DNA of 64,000 nucleotides from an uncultured Eubacteriales bacterium (GCA_900318495.1 ONLA01000008.1:1-64000); one strand, 5' to 3'. Numbered from the stretch's first letter, positions 38,290-50,002 are shown. The notes: a model not told the origin generated them from the sequence alone. Program-made: numbers and translations.

Positions 38290-38454
38290 AGAATAGAATG
38301 GAATTTTAATGTGGGTTAATTTGCGATATAAATAGAAAACGCAAAATTCAGCGGACAATAATAAAATAACTTTTTTAGCTAAAAACCGCTTAAATTCTAA
38401 CAAAATGAAGGAAACGGTCAAATCGGACCGCAATGAGAGGAAGGAACTATTTAT

Positions 38455-39777
38455 ATGGATTCTTTTGGCGACGCATGGGAGCTTGTCTGCTCTTATTGCC
38501 GAACAAAAATTACCGATGTAGCGTACAATACGTGGATAGTAAGAATTAAACCGCTTGAGCTCGACTTTGACAGCAACACGGCATATCTGCTTGTTCCGAA
38601 TGATTTTCACCGTCAAACTATAACAAGATGCTACATACCTCTTTTAAACGAGGCTTTCGAAGCTATTTTTGACAACAAATTCAATATCAGTCTTAAAACT
38701 CCGGATGAAATTGAATCTCCGGCACCTGCCAAGGAAGTTAAAGAAGCTCAGGATGACAATAATTATGAGTACACCTTTGATACATTTATCGTAGGCTCCT
38801 CAAACAATTTTGCCCACGCGGCTTGCCTTGCGGTTGCCACCAATCCGTCAAACGCTTACAATCCCCTGTTTCTCTACGGAAACTCCGGACTCGGAAAAAC
38901 CCATCTTCTTTACGCTATCGCCAATGAAATAAAGAAGAATTACCCGGATAAAACAATCTGCTATATAAAGATTGATGATTTTATCAATGAAATGGTAGAA
39001 TCGTTAAAAATGAAAACAATGATTGAATTCCGTCAAAAGTACCGTCAGGTCGATGTGCTTTTGGTTGACGACGTTCAGTTTTTGGGCGGCAAGGAAGCTA
39101 TGCAGGAAGAATTTTTCCATACCTTTAACGCTCTTTACGACGCTCACAAGCAAATTGTTTTGACAAGCGACCGTCCTCCCAAGGAAATCAAAACCCTTGC
39201 CGACAGACTACGCTCGCGCTTTGAACAGGACCTTATCGCCGACATTCAGCCGCCGGATATTGAAACCAGAATAGCTATTATAAAAAGAAAAGCTGAGCTT
39301 ATTGACATTGAACTTCCGAACGAGGTTTGCGAATATATAGCTTCAAAACTCAAATCAAACATTCGGCAGCTCGAAGGCACTGTAAAAAAACTCAAGGCAA
39401 AATCACTCCTTAATAATGAAAAAATAACCATATCATCCGTTCAGGAGGTTATTGCGGATATTCTCAATAACGATATTCCGCCTGAAGTCACAGTAGAACG
39501 CATAATAGACGAGGTAGCCAGAACCTACGGCATTACCTCCGAGGAAATCCGTTCACAAAAGAATAAAAGCGCCAATATCAGTAACGCGCGCCATATTGCA
39601 ATTTACATCACACGCGAAATGACAACACTGCCCATGGTATCAATCGGTGAGGAATTCGGCGGCAGACATTACTCAACAATCATTTACTCTCTCCAAAAGG
39701 TTCAGAAAATGATTGACAAAGACCAAAAAATTAAAGAACTGGTTGACGACACAATCAAAAACATCCGCGACCGTTAA
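38455..39777 (+). CDS. dnaA: Chromosomal replication initiator DnaA
   Basis: 440 residues. Domain I (1-80), a short acidic linker (about 85-105), AAA+ domain with Walker A GNSGLGKTHLL (142-152) and Walker B LLVDDVQF (202-209), and the C-terminal DNA-binding domain with the signature GGRHYSTIIYS. AGGAAGG precedes the ATG. The gene is bracketed by ~108-bp inverted repeats, an arrangement that I do not recognise from other Firmicutes. Everything to the left in this cluster runs leftward, so the origin lies beside this gene. Confidence 0.98.
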   Translation: MDSFGDAWELVCSYCRTKITDVAYNTWIVRIKPLELDFDSNTAYLLVPNDFHRQTITRCYIPLLNEAFEAIFDNKFNISLKTPDEIESPAPAKEVKEAQDDNNYEYTFDTFIVGSSNNFAHAACLAVATNPSNAYNPLFLYGNSGLGKTHLLYAIANEIKKNYPDKTICYIKIDDFINEMVESLKMKTMIEFRQKYRQVDVLLVDDVQFLGGKEAMQEEFFHTFNALYDAHKQIVLTSDRPPKEIKTLADRLRSRFEQDLIADIQPPDIETRIAIIKRKAELIDIELPNEVCEYIASKLKSNIRQLEGTVKKLKAKSLLNNEKITISSVQEVIADILNNDIPPEVTVERIIDEVARTYGITSEEIRSQKNKSANISNARHIAIYITREMTTLPMVSIGEEFGGRHYSTIIYSLQKVQKMIDKDQKIKELVDDTIKNIRDR

Positions 39778-39778
39778 A

Positions 39779-39886
39779 TTTAGTTCGCGTTCTTGACGTT
39801 TAACTTAGATATAATGTAAGCGTTTCGCGGGAAAGAATAGAAATAACGGAAGCTGTGAGGGCAATAAAAACGACGTTTTGATTAAG
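39779..39886 (-). repeat. Right arm of the inverted repeat bracketing dnaA
   Basis: Starts 1 bp after the dnaA stop codon. The reverse complement matches 38149-38257 at roughly 80-85 % by eye, including GCGTTCTTGACGTTT, CGTTTCGCG and GGAAGCTGTGAGGGCAAT (read on the plus strand). Right and left arms are separated by 1521 bp. Confidence 0.85.
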
Positions 39887-40253
39887 TACTCTGATTCAAA
39901 ACCGGGATTTAATTGTTGAAGTCTATGCTTTGTGATACAGAATATAAATAATGTCATAACAAAAGAAACAGCGTTATATTTCATATTCTTAATTCTTACG
40001 TATTAAAGAATTACTATATTTTAACAATTATCAATATCGAAAAAACTGTTAATGTTAAAGAAAGTTAATCAATGTGAAAAAAGGTTGAAACAGTTGTTAA
40101 AACCCATTCACAATTATCAACCTAAATTCAATATCAGTGTGTTTAGCAAATAATTCAGTTTTTATCGAACAAAACAAGGTGTTTCCATATTTTAACACCC
40201 CCTACTATAACTAATAAATAATATATTATTATAAAGATAGGAGAATGAACAGC
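39887..40253. other. AT-rich dnaA-dnaN spacer, candidate oriC
   Basis: The 367-bp gap is strongly A/T-rich (for example 39995-40065) and has no ORF. It contains only degenerate DnaA-box-like sequences: TTATCAACC (40114-40122), TTATCAATA (about 40027) and TGTGAAAAA (about 40074), each two mismatches from TTATCCACA. Position, AT content and the switch of gene direction argue for oriC here or in 37928-38454, but the box evidence is weak. Confidence 0.5.
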
Positions 40254-41360
40254 GTGAAAATTTCCTGTATGAGAACAGATCTTGTTTCAAGCATATCAAA
40301 TGTTTCAAGAGCTGTTTCAACCAAAGCATCCATTCCTGCTTTGGAGGGCGTACTTTTAAAAGCATACGGCGGAAAGCTAAATATATCTGGATATAATCTT
40401 GAAATCGGAATCACAACCGATATTGAAGCAACCGTAATCAACGAAGGCGAAATTGTACTCGGCGCAAGGCTGTTCCTTGAAATTGTAAGAAAGCTTCCCG
40501 AAGAAATCGTAACTATCGAAACCGACGACAGAATGGTTACTTATATAAACTGCGGAAACGCGGATTATCAAATTGTGGGAATGTCATCGGTAGAATATCC
40601 CGACCTGCCCACCTTTGAAAAAACCGACGGAATCAATATTTCCTCAAAGATTTTAAAAGATATGATTCGCCAAACTGTTTACGCTGTAAGTGAAAATATG
40701 GCAAAGCCCATATATACAGGTTCTCTTTATGAGCTTGAACAGGGCGTGTTCAGAATCGTAGCGATTGACGGCTACAGAATGGCAATCAGAAGCGAAAACG
40801 TTGACAGCGGCAGCGAAACAAGCTTTGTAGTGCCCGGAAAAACCCAGCTTGAGGTTCTCAAGCTGTTAACAGACGAAGAGGAAAATGTAGAAATAATTAT
40901 CGGTCAAAGACATATAACCTTCAAAATAAGAAGCTACAGTGTAATTTCACGTCTTATCGAAGGAACCTTCCTCGACTACAAATCAACCATACCAAAGGAA
41001 GAAAAAACCTCGCTCGTAATAAATACACGCAAGCTTATGGATTCTGTAGAACGTATGTCGCTGCTCAACAACGACAGAGTTCTAAGCCCCGTAAGGTGCA
41101 AATTTCACGATAACGAAATAAGACTGTCGTGCGCGTCCGCTGTGGGAAGGGCAAACGACGTAATTAGCAATGATATTATAGGCGACAGCGTTGAAATCGG
41201 CTTTAACAACCGCTATATGCTCGACGCGCTGAAAAACACAGATACCGACGAGGTAAAAATGGTGCTCAACGGTCCGGTTTCACCTATATTAATCAAACCT
41301 GTTCAGGGCGACAGCTTTTTGAGCATTGTTGTTCCCATGAGGCTTGCAAATGAAAACTGA
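40254..41360 (+). CDS. dnaN: DNA polymerase III beta sliding clamp
   Basis: 368 residues from GTG at 40254 ([22 protein letters not shown]), which matches the usual clamp N-terminus. An ATG three codons earlier lies only 2 nt after AGGAG, too close to be used well, while the GTG is 11 nt away. Three clamp domains and the C-terminal [10 protein letters not shown] and [10 protein letters not shown] motifs are present. Its end overlaps the next gene by 11 bp. Confidence 0.96.
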   Translation: MKISCMRTDLVSSISNVSRAVSTKASIPALEGVLLKAYGGKLNISGYNLEIGITTDIEATVINEGEIVLGARLFLEIVRKLPEEIVTIETDDRMVTYINCGNADYQIVGMSSVEYPDLPTFEKTDGINISSKILKDMIRQTVYAVSENMAKPIYTGSLYELEQGVFRIVAIDGYRMAIRSENVDSGSETSFVVPGKTQLEVLKLLTDEEENVEIIIGQRHITFKIRSYSVISRLIEGTFLDYKSTIPKEEKTSLVINTRKLMDSVERMSLLNNDRVLSPVRCKFHDNEIRLSCASAVGRANDVISNDIIGDSVEIGFNNRYMLDALKNTDTDEVKMVLNGPVSPILIKPVQGDSFLSIVVPMRLANEN

Positions 41361-41565
41361 AACAATCAAAATTGATACGGAATTTATAAAGCTGCAGGAT
41401 TTATTAAAATTCAGCGGACTTGCCTCAACCGGCGGAATGGCGAAAATTTTTATTCAAAACGGCGAGGTAAGCGTAAACGGCGAGGTTTGTACAATGCGCG
41501 GCAAAAAGCTGCGCGACGGAGATTTTGCCGAATATGACGGCACAAAAATTATTGTTGCGGTATGA
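41350..41565 (+). CDS. yaaA: S4-domain RNA-binding protein YaaA/YlmH-like
   Basis: 71 residues from the ATG at 41350 (GAGG 7 nt upstream); a TTG two codons earlier is less likely. A single S4 fold: [43 protein letters not shown]. This small protein lies between dnaN and recF in most Firmicutes. It overlaps dnaN by 11 bp and recF by 4 bp, so the three are translated together. Confidence 0.93.
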   Translation: MKTETIKIDTEFIKLQDLLKFSGLASTGGMAKIFIQNGEVSVNGEVCTMRGKKLRDGDFAEYDGTKIIVAV

Positions 41566-42659
41566 AGGTAACATCACTTGAATTTAAAAATTTCAGAAAT
41601 CTGCTCGACGGCAGTATCATTCCCTGCGGCGGAGTAAACGTAATTTACGGCGACAACGCGCAGGGAAAGACAAATCTTATTGAAGCGCTTTGGCTGTTTT
41701 GCGGAGGACATTCCTTCAGAACCTCAAGGGACGCCGAGGTTATTAAGTGGGATGCGGATTTCGCGCGTCTCGACCTGAATTTTTACGGACAGGAACGCAG
41801 TCAAAAAGCAACCCTGATAATCAGCGGCAAGAAAAAGCTTGTAAGTATAAACGGAGTTGAAAAAAAAAGCTCATCGTCGCTGATAGAAAAATTCTGCGCC
41901 GTGGTGTTTTCTCCCGAACACCTCAACCTGATAAAACGCGGACCCGGGGAAAGAAGACGGTTTATTGACAGCGCGATTTGCCGGGAAAAGCTTCAAAACG
42001 CGGTAGCTCTTTCAAAATACAACCGTATGCTTATTCAGCGCAACGCGTTGTTAAAGGATATTATGAAAAAGCCCTGTCTTGAGGACACCCTCGACATTTG
42101 GGACGCCCAGCTTGCGCGTTACGGTTCGGTGCTGATAAAAAAACGTCTTGAATATGTCGGTATGCTCTCAAAAAAAGCTTCTGATTTTCACAACGGCATA
42201 TCAAAGGGCGCCGAAAAGCTTCAAATACAGTATATTTCAACCGAAAACGCCGAACAGGGAGACACTTGTGAAGCAATAGAAAAAAAGTTTTCGGAAAAGA
42301 TAATACAAAACAGAAAAAACGATATAAGACTGGGAGTAACCCTTTCGGGACCTCACAGAGATGACATAGATATATTAATAAACGGAAAAAGCGCAAAATC
42401 CTTTGCCTCACAGGGACAGCAGCGAAGCGCGGTGCTTTCAATGAAGCTTGCCGAGGCGGCTGTTTTAAGAGAAAGGATGGGCGAAGAACCCGTAATTTTG
42501 CTCGACGATGTTCTCAGCGAGCTTGACCAAAACCGTCAGGATTTTTTGCTGAATGAGCTAAAGAACTGTCAGGTGTTTATAACCTGCTGTGAACAGTCAA
42601 ACAAAGAGCAGTTAAAGGAAGGAAAGGTTTTTTTCGTAAAAGACGGAACAATAAACTGA
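41562..42659 (+). CDS. recF: DNA replication and repair protein RecF
   Basis: 365 residues. SMC-like ATPase with Walker [16 protein letters not shown] (30-44), signature [23 protein letters not shown] region and Walker [14 protein letters not shown]. Loads RecA at gaps. The ATG overlaps the yaaA stop (ATGA). Confidence 0.97.
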   Translation: MKVTSLEFKNFRNLLDGSIIPCGGVNVIYGDNAQGKTNLIEALWLFCGGHSFRTSRDAEVIKWDADFARLDLNFYGQERSQKATLIISGKKKLVSINGVEKKSSSSLIEKFCAVVFSPEHLNLIKRGPGERRRFIDSAICREKLQNAVALSKYNRMLIQRNALLKDIMKKPCLEDTLDIWDAQLARYGSVLIKKRLEYVGMLSKKASDFHNGISKGAEKLQIQYISTENAEQGDTCEAIEKKFSEKIIQNRKNDIRLGVTLSGPHRDDIDILINGKSAKSFASQGQQRSAVLSMKLAEAAVLRERMGEEPVILLDDVLSELDQNRQDFLLNELKNCQVFITCCEQSNKEQLKEGKVFFVKDGTIN

Positions 42660-42660
42660 T

Positions 42661-42924
42661 ATGTACTTACATTTGGGACAGGACACCGTAATTGAAACCG
42701 AAAGTATAATAGCGATGTTTGATATTGACGCGTGCACGGTGTCGAAAAAAACAAGAGATTTTCTAAAGCAGGCGCAAAATAGCGGCGAGGTAATAAACGT
42801 AAGCTTTGAACTGCCTAAGTCGTTTGTAATCTGCCGGAAAAATAACAGAAACTATGTTTATATATCCCAGCTGTCAACAAAAACCCTCAGCAAACGTTCG
42901 GACAGCTTTTACAGTAATATTTAA
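42661..42924 (+). CDS. remB: RemB/DUF370-type regulatory protein
   Basis: 87 residues starting MYLHLGQDTVIETESIIAMFDID, the DUF370 signature. In B. subtilis the equivalent gene yaaB (remB), also between recF and gyrB, affects matrix gene expression. It begins 1 bp after recF; ribosome binding is probably through coupling since no strong site is present. Confidence 0.92.
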   Translation: MYLHLGQDTVIETESIIAMFDIDACTVSKKTRDFLKQAQNSGEVINVSFELPKSFVICRKNNRNYVYISQLSTKTLSKRSDSFYSNI

Positions 42925-42939
42925 ATGCGAGGTAAGAAT

Positions 42940-43629
42940 ATGGAAAGAAACAAAAGATGCCCGTATTGCGGAAAAAGAGTACCTTATTTTTCGGCTTATA
43001 TGAGCAGAAGAAAAGCCGAATACACCTGCGTCCGCTGCGGAAAAGAAAGCAGGGTTATAATAATTAAAGCGGTAATAGTTTCATTTATTATCTGCCTTGT
43101 GCTTTCCCTTGTAATTTTCGCCGCGTGGATAATTATGAAAATGACGAGCAATCCTATCGGAATAGCGGCGGTTGCGTTTCCGCTGATAGTATTTCTTTTA
43201 ATATCGCCGAAGTATGTGCGCTTTGAGCCTCTTAAAAAATATAAAAATTCAATGGAAGCGCGCAAGGCGGGACTTGAATATTCCGACAGCTTCGCAATCG
43301 GAAGTATTGACGATGAAAAAACAACCGTTTCCGACGCAACGGGACAATTTAAAATCAACGAAGATATATTCAACAAAATAAAGTCCGAAAGAAGCGCGTC
43401 AAAAGAACAGGCGGAGTCCGAAAATATTGTTTCACATTCCGGTCAACCCGAAGCAAGTCAGCCCGAGGAAAGGTATGTGCCTGTAAATGAAAATGTAAGG
43501 AGCCGTCACGCTTCCGGTAATTCACCTCTTAAAAAGATTAATTCGGACGGAACCAGAATAAACAGGGTAAGGCACTATATTCCGACTCCCGAGCCCGAAG
43601 AAGAAACTGTCACCGAAAAAAGAGATTAA
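42940..43629 (+). CDS. Zinc-ribbon membrane protein of unknown function
   Basis: 229 residues. The start at 42940 has GAGG 8 nt upstream; an ATG five codons earlier lacks it. N-terminal zinc ribbon (CPYCGKRV then CVRCGKES), two membrane helices (about 46-90), then a ~120-residue cytoplasmic or external tail rich in Ser, Glu and Lys with low complexity. Lies 15 bp after remB and is followed at once by a MITE-like element. Together with the next gene it makes a pair of zinc-ribbon plus two-helix proteins in the recF-gyrB interval. No known family assigned. Confidence 0.8.
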   Translation: MERNKRCPYCGKRVPYFSAYMSRRKAEYTCVRCGKESRVIIIKAVIVSFIICLVLSLVIFAAWIIMKMTSNPIGIAAVAFPLIVFLLISPKYVRFEPLKKYKNSMEARKAGLEYSDSFAIGSIDDEKTTVSDATGQFKINEDIFNKIKSERSASKEQAESENIVSHSGQPEASQPEERYVPVNENVRSRHASGNSPLKKINSDGTRINRVRHYIPTPEPEEETVTEKRD

Positions 43630-43753
43630 CACTAATACCTAATAAAAAGTAGCTAATCTTTGCGGTCTATTTTCCGCAATACTGCGTTGTCGTCCTTGCA
43701 AGGCGCCAGCCTTGCCGCGTCCTTCGCCTTGTCTTGCGAAAAATATCCTCGCA
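43629..43753 (+). mobile_element. MITE-like family 1, copy 2 (right end missing)
   Basis: Begins on the last base of the preceding stop codon with ACACTAATACCTAATAAAAAGTA, continues through the CTTGCAAGGCGCCAGCCTTGCC core and CTTCGCCTTGTCTTGCG, and stops at AATATCCTCGCA, 3 bp before the next start codon. Compared with the complete copy at 53896-54010 it lacks about 35 bp of the right terminal repeat. It fills the entire gap between two zinc-ribbon genes. Confidence 0.8.
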
Positions 43754-43755
43754 CT

Positions 43756-44073
43756 ATGAAATTTTTTCCAAAGCAATCAAAGTGTCCGTATTGCGGTACA
43801 ATATACCGCTACGGAGACTTAAGAAAACTTACGTATAAAAAAACAGATGACTGTTATCACTGTAAAAAACAATTCAAGGTGTCGCGCAAAAGCCTGCTGA
43901 TTTTTGCGGCTGAAATGTTATTAATATATATAGCGGCAAATACTTTTATGATTTTGATGATTAAAAGCCTGACTTTTATATTGCTTTTCAGCGTCAACCT
44001 GATAATTACAATTGCGGCGCTATTGATTATGCCGATGTATTTTTGTCTTGTAAAAAGTGAAAAATCAAAGTGA
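43756..44073 (+). CDS. Small zinc-ribbon membrane protein of unknown function
   Basis: 105 residues starting MKFFPKQSKCPYCG. A zinc ribbon of two Cys pairs (CPYCG and CYHCKK) precedes two membrane helices (about 46-100). The reading frame is open further upstream, but that stretch is the MITE-like element, so I start at the ATG just after it. No ribosome binding site is visible, which may reflect the insertion. It resembles the 42940 protein in plan but not closely in sequence. Confidence 0.7.
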   Translation: MKFFPKQSKCPYCGTIYRYGDLRKLTYKKTDDCYHCKKQFKVSRKSLLIFAAEMLLIYIAANTFMILMIKSLTFILLFSVNLIITIAALLIMPMYFCLVKSEKSK

Positions 44074-44078
44074 ATTGA

Positions 44079-46145
<2,067 letters not shown>

Positions 46146-46168
46146 ATAAAAATTTGTGAGGTGATACC

Positions 46169-46600
46169 ATGCATTCAAAAAGTTATGTAACAGTGCGTTA
46201 TGCCGAAACAGATAAAATGGGTGTTGCCCATCATTCCAACTACGCTGTATGGTACGAAATCGGACGAACCGATTTTATTAAGCTGTTCGGTGTGAGCTAT
46301 TCCGAGCTTGAAGAAGCCGGAGTTATGATACCGCTGCGCAATCTGCACTGTCACTATAAGCTGCCCGCAAGATACGAGGACAGGCTTATTATAAGAACCT
46401 GGTGCACCAACGTCACAGCCGCAAGGATAGAATTTTCATATACAATAAAAAGAATAGAGTCTGACGAAACCCAAACCGAAATTTGCTACGGGTCAACCGA
46501 ACACGGTTTTGTTAACGCCGAAACATTCCGTCCGTGCAGCATAAAAAAGAAAATGCCGCAGCTTTATGATATGTTGAATAAAAACGTAAAAGAGATTTAA
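46169..46600 (+). CDS. Acyl-CoA thioesterase, 4HBT (hot-dog) family
   Basis: 143 residues with the 4-hydroxybenzoyl-CoA thioesterase/YbgC signature [28 protein letters not shown], including the catalytic Asp in the AETDKMG region and the following His pair. Predicted to hydrolyse short acyl-CoAs in the cytoplasm. GAGGTG precedes the ATG. Sits 23 bp after gyrB and 13 bp before gyrA in the same orientation, so probably in the gyrase operon. Confidence 0.9.
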   Translation: MHSKSYVTVRYAETDKMGVAHHSNYAVWYEIGRTDFIKLFGVSYSELEEAGVMIPLRNLHCHYKLPARYEDRLIIRTWCTNVTAARIEFSYTIKRIESDETQTEICYGSTEHGFVNAETFRPCSIKKKMPQLYDMLNKNVKEI

Positions 46601-46613
46601 GAGGAAGTTCCAG

Positions 46614-49124
46614 ATGGATTACAACGAACAGCAACCAAACGAAAAAAGAATAATTGACGTAGACCTGCAAAACGAAATGCGAAAAAGCTTTTTGGATTAC
46701 TCCATGAGCGTAATCGTAGCCCGTGCCTTGCCGGACGTGCGCGACGGCTTAAAGCCTGTTCACAGGCGCATACTCTACACAATGTATGAAAGAGGTCTTG
46801 AGCCTTCAAAGCCTTACCACAAATGTGCCGACACCGTAGGCTCGGTTCTCGGTGCTTACCATCCGCACGGCGACGCGTCTGTTTACGACGCTATGGTACG
46901 TCTGGCACAGGACTTTTCAATGAGATATATGCTTGTTGACGGTCACGGAAACTTCGGTTCGGTAGACGGCGATCCGCCTGCGGCTTACCGTTATACCGAA
47001 GCGAGAATGAGCAAAATTTCAATGGATATGCTCACCGATATCGACAAGGACACGGTTGATTTTGTACCTAACTACGACGACCGTCTTAAAGAACCCGTGG
47101 TTCTTCCCAGCCGTTTTCCGAATCTTCTTGTAAACGGTTCAAGCGGTATCGCGGTAGGTATGGCAACCGAAATTCCTCCGCACAACCTCGGCGAAACAAT
47201 CGACGCGGTTTGCGCGCTTATTGACAATCCCGATATTGACCTTCCCGGACTTATGGAATGTCTGCCCGGTCCTGATTTTCCGACAGGCGGCATAATTATG
47301 GGCAGAAGCGGAATCCGTGCCGCTTACGCAACAGGTAAAGGAAAAATCACGGTACGCGCGAAAACCGAAATCATCGAAGCTAAAAACGGCAGGTTTAAAA
47401 TTATAGTAACCGAGCTTCCTTACAAGGTTAACAAAGCAAGATTAATTGAAAATATCGCCAATTTGGTTAAGGATAAGCGAATCGAAGGTATATCAAACAT
47501 AGAAGATCACTCCGACCGAAAGGGTATGCACATTGAAATCGACGTCAAGCGTGACGCCGCGCCGCAAATTGTGCTCAACCAGCTGTTTTCTTACACTCAG
47601 CTTCAGGTAACCTTCGGAGCAATTATGCTCGCAATTGTAGACGGTCAGCCCAAAATTCTTACTCTTAAGGATATGCTCAGGTGCTACGTTGACTTTCAGG
47701 AGGAAGTTATCCACCGCAGAACTCAGTATAACCTGAAAAAAGCCCAGGACAGAATGCACATTTTAGAGGGCTTGAAAATTGCAATCGACTTTATTGACGA
47801 GGTTATCGCGATTATCAGAAAGAGCAAGGATTTACCAAGCGCGAGAACATCTCTTATGGAGCGCTTCGGACTTGACGAAATTCAGGCTCAGGCTATTGTT
47901 CAAATGCGTCTCGGACAGCTTACCAATATGGAGCGCACCAAAATTGAGGACGAAATTGCGGCGCTTCAGGCAAAAATTAAGGATTATCTCGAAATACTCG
48001 GAAGCGACAGCAAAAAGCTCGAAATAGTTAAGGAAGAGCTTATCGCAATCAGAAACAAATATGCCGATCCGCGCCGTACCGAAATTTGCGCAATCAGCGG
48101 CGAGGTTGACATCGAGGATCTCATTCCTCAGGAGGAATGTGTTCTCACATTCACACAGTTCGGCTATATTAAACGTCTTGCCGCCGATACCTACAAGCTC
48201 CAGCGCAGAGGAGGCAGAGGCGTTTCCGGTATGTCACGCCGTGAAGAGGACGTGGCAACCGAGATGTTTATAATCAATTCTCACGATTATGTCCTGTTCT
48301 TTACCGACAAAGGCAGGGTATACCGTCTTAAATGCTACGAAGTACCCGAAGGAAGCAGACAGTCAAAGGGCATAAATATTGCCAATATTCTGCCGCTTCA
48401 CGCCGACGAGAACGAAAAAGTTACATCAATGATAAGAGTCCCCGAATTTGACGAGGAAAAGTACCTTATTATGGTAACGCGTCAGGGCATAATCAAGCGT
48501 ATAGCGCTTAACGCCTACAACACGGCGCGCAAGGGCGGATTAATAGCCCTTGAGCTTAACGAAGGCGACGAGCTTGCGTGGGTAAGAATGACCGACGGCA
48601 ATTCAAATGTAATTATCGCGACTCAAAACGGTGTAGCAATCCGTTTTAAAGAAACCGACGTCCGCCCAATGGGAAGACTGGCTCGCGGCGTTAAGGCTAT
48701 AAAGCTCAGCGAAGGCGACAGCGTAATAGGAATGAGCGTAGTCCGCGACGGCGGCTTGGTACTCACCGTAAGTGAAACAGGCTACGGCAGACTTTCAAAG
48801 CCGGACGATTACAGACTTCAAAGCAGAGGCGGCAAGGGATTAACAAACTATCATATTGCAAAATATGGTAAGGTAGCCGCAATTAAGGTAGTTGACCTTG
48901 ACGACGATGTAATCATTATTTCTCAGGACGGCATTATAATCAGAATAGCCGCCGAATCAATCAGAGTGTGCTCGCGTCCGTCAAAGGGTGTAACCTTAAT
49001 GAAGGTAGGCGAAGGCGACAAGGTTGTAACAGTGGCAAGAGTTCCTCACGAGGTTGATGAACAAACCGAAGCCGGGGAAGAACAACAACCCGGTGAAACC
49101 GAAGAAAATAAAGCAGAAGAATAA
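46614..49124 (+). CDS. gyrA: DNA gyrase subunit A
   Basis: 836 residues. The N-terminal breakage-reunion domain has the catalytic Tyr127 (AAYRYTEAR), and the C-terminal beta-pinwheel contains the GyrA box QRRGGRG. In the quinolone region the motif is [12 protein letters not shown]: position 88, equal to Ser83 of E. coli, is alanine, while Asp92 (E. coli Asp87) is kept. GAGGAAG precedes the ATG. The chain ends in an acidic tail. Introduces negative supercoils with GyrB. Confidence 0.98.
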   Translation: MDYNEQQPNEKRIIDVDLQNEMRKSFLDYSMSVIVARALPDVRDGLKPVHRRILYTMYERGLEPSKPYHKCADTVGSVLGAYHPHGDASVYDAMVRLAQDFSMRYMLVDGHGNFGSVDGDPPAAYRYTEARMSKISMDMLTDIDKDTVDFVPNYDDRLKEPVVLPSRFPNLLVNGSSGIAVGMATEIPPHNLGETIDAVCALIDNPDIDLPGLMECLPGPDFPTGGIIMGRSGIRAAYATGKGKITVRAKTEIIEAKNGRFKIIVTELPYKVNKARLIENIANLVKDKRIEGISNIEDHSDRKGMHIEIDVKRDAAPQIVLNQLFSYTQLQVTFGAIMLAIVDGQPKILTLKDMLRCYVDFQEEVIHRRTQYNLKKAQDRMHILEGLKIAIDFIDEVIAIIRKSKDLPSARTSLMERFGLDEIQAQAIVQMRLGQLTNMERTKIEDEIAALQAKIKDYLEILGSDSKKLEIVKEELIAIRNKYADPRRTEICAISGEVDIEDLIPQEECVLTFTQFGYIKRLAADTYKLQRRGGRGVSGMSRREEDVATEMFIINSHDYVLFFTDKGRVYRLKCYEVPEGSRQSKGINIANILPLHADENEKVTSMIRVPEFDEEKYLIMVTRQGIIKRIALNAYNTARKGGLIALELNEGDELAWVRMTDGNSNVIIATQNGVAIRFKETDVRPMGRLARGVKAIKLSEGDSVIGMSVVRDGGLVLTVSETGYGRLSKPDDYRLQSRGGKGLTNYHIAKYGKVAAIKVVDLDDDVIIISQDGIIIRIAAESIRVCSRPSKGVTLMKVGEGDKVVTVARVPHEVDEQTEAGEEQQPGETEENKAEE

Positions 49125-49125
49125 G

Positions 49126-49177
49126 GGCGGTAACGCGTAATTCGGTTATGAAAATTGCGCGGTGTTGTCTAAATAAT
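49126..49177. repeat. Possible decayed MITE-like family 2 end pair
   Basis: The segment GAAAATTGCGCGGTGTTGTCTAAA (49154-49177) is the reverse complement of a family 2 terminal repeat with a few changes; the preceding GGGCGGTAACGCGTAATTC weakly resembles the other end. It would be a minimal back-to-back form like 35084-35120. A hairpin TCAGGGCAG/CTGCCCTGA (49179-49202) follows but lacks a T tract. Confidence 0.45.
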
Positions 49178-49221
49178 CAGGGCAGTGCATTCTGCCCTGA
49201 AAGCTTATAACGGTGTTGCTT

Positions 49222-49959
49222 ATGAAAAAACATATTATAAGAATAACGGCTGTAATTCTTGCCGTAACTGTAGTGCTGTTAATTGTTTTTATTTCGTCCT
49301 GCAACAAAAACAGCATCGGTGAAAAAGAGGTCAATAACTCCGCAGCAAGCTATGACGAAGCAGTTGTTTCCACAGACAGCAAGGCAATTGAGTTAAGCTC
49401 TAACGTTAACGGTATGAGATTCAGCTCTACGCTTGAAGAATTTACGGCGCGGTACAACGAATCAAAACGCGTGCTCGGTGAAACAGACTTAATTATGTCG
49501 GAAAACTGGCAAAAGCACGGCAAGGAAACAACAGACGATAACGGTGTTAAAATTCAGTATTATTACTATGATGATGTAAACACAAATTTTACCGCGACAG
49601 TTGAAGTTGACAGCAACAAAATATTAAACATAGGCTTCGGTACAACCATGAGGTATTTTATGGGACAAACCGAAAATAAAAACAACAGCGAAACGGTGCT
49701 TGAAAAAGCTGCGCTTATGGCTCAGACAGTGTGCAAATATGAAAACGGGAGCACTAAGGTGCTCAAAAACATCTTCCGTAAAACAACCACCGATAAAAAC
49801 GATACAATATGGTTTCAAAAATGTGTCTATAAGCTCGACACTCAGGAGGATAAATCGGACAGCAAAAATAATATTATGCTCTTCAGAATATTCCCGGTTG
49901 CCGATAATTTTAAAGACGAGTGGAATCTAAAAGAATATGTCGCCGAAGCGACGGAATAA
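49222..49959 (+). CDS. Putative lipoprotein of unknown function
   Basis: 245 residues beginning MKKHIIRITAVILAVTVVLL with a cysteine in FISSC (about residue 27), fitting a lipoprotein signal. Mature part is hydrophilic with a YYYYDD cluster and repeated Asn/Lys; no motif that I recognise. Ribosome site is weak. A strong hairpin terminator follows. An upstream GTG in frame is less likely because it is not followed by a better signal peptide. Confidence 0.72.
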   Translation: MKKHIIRITAVILAVTVVLLIVFISSCNKNSIGEKEVNNSAASYDEAVVSTDSKAIELSSNVNGMRFSSTLEEFTARYNESKRVLGETDLIMSENWQKHGKETTDDNGVKIQYYYYDDVNTNFTATVEVDSNKILNIGFGTTMRYFMGQTENKNNSETVLEKAALMAQTVCKYENGSTKVLKNIFRKTTTDKNDTIWFQKCVYKLDTQEDKSDSKNNIMLFRIFPVADNFKDEWNLKEYVAEATE

Positions 49960-49960
49960 C

Positions 49961-49992
49961 AAAACAGGTATCCCGTAACGGATACCTGTTTT
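49961..49992. terminator. Bidirectional terminator
   Basis: A 13-bp stem AAAACAGGTATCC/GGATACCTGTTTT (49961-49973/49980-49992) lies between the convergent lipoprotein gene and sdpI-like gene; its A/T arms suit both directions. Confidence 0.85.
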
Positions 49993-50002
49993 ACATTAAA
50001 AT

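Noticed and set aside
43660..43755. N-terminal extension of the small zinc-ribbon protein (start at 43660)
   Set aside because: The extension is a translation of the MITE-like element; the same peptide appears in an unrelated frame next to the 61437 copy, so it is not evolved protein.
49179..49202. Terminator after gyrA
   Set aside because: The stem is strong but no T tract follows, so termination is unsupported; it may be an RNA processing hairpin.
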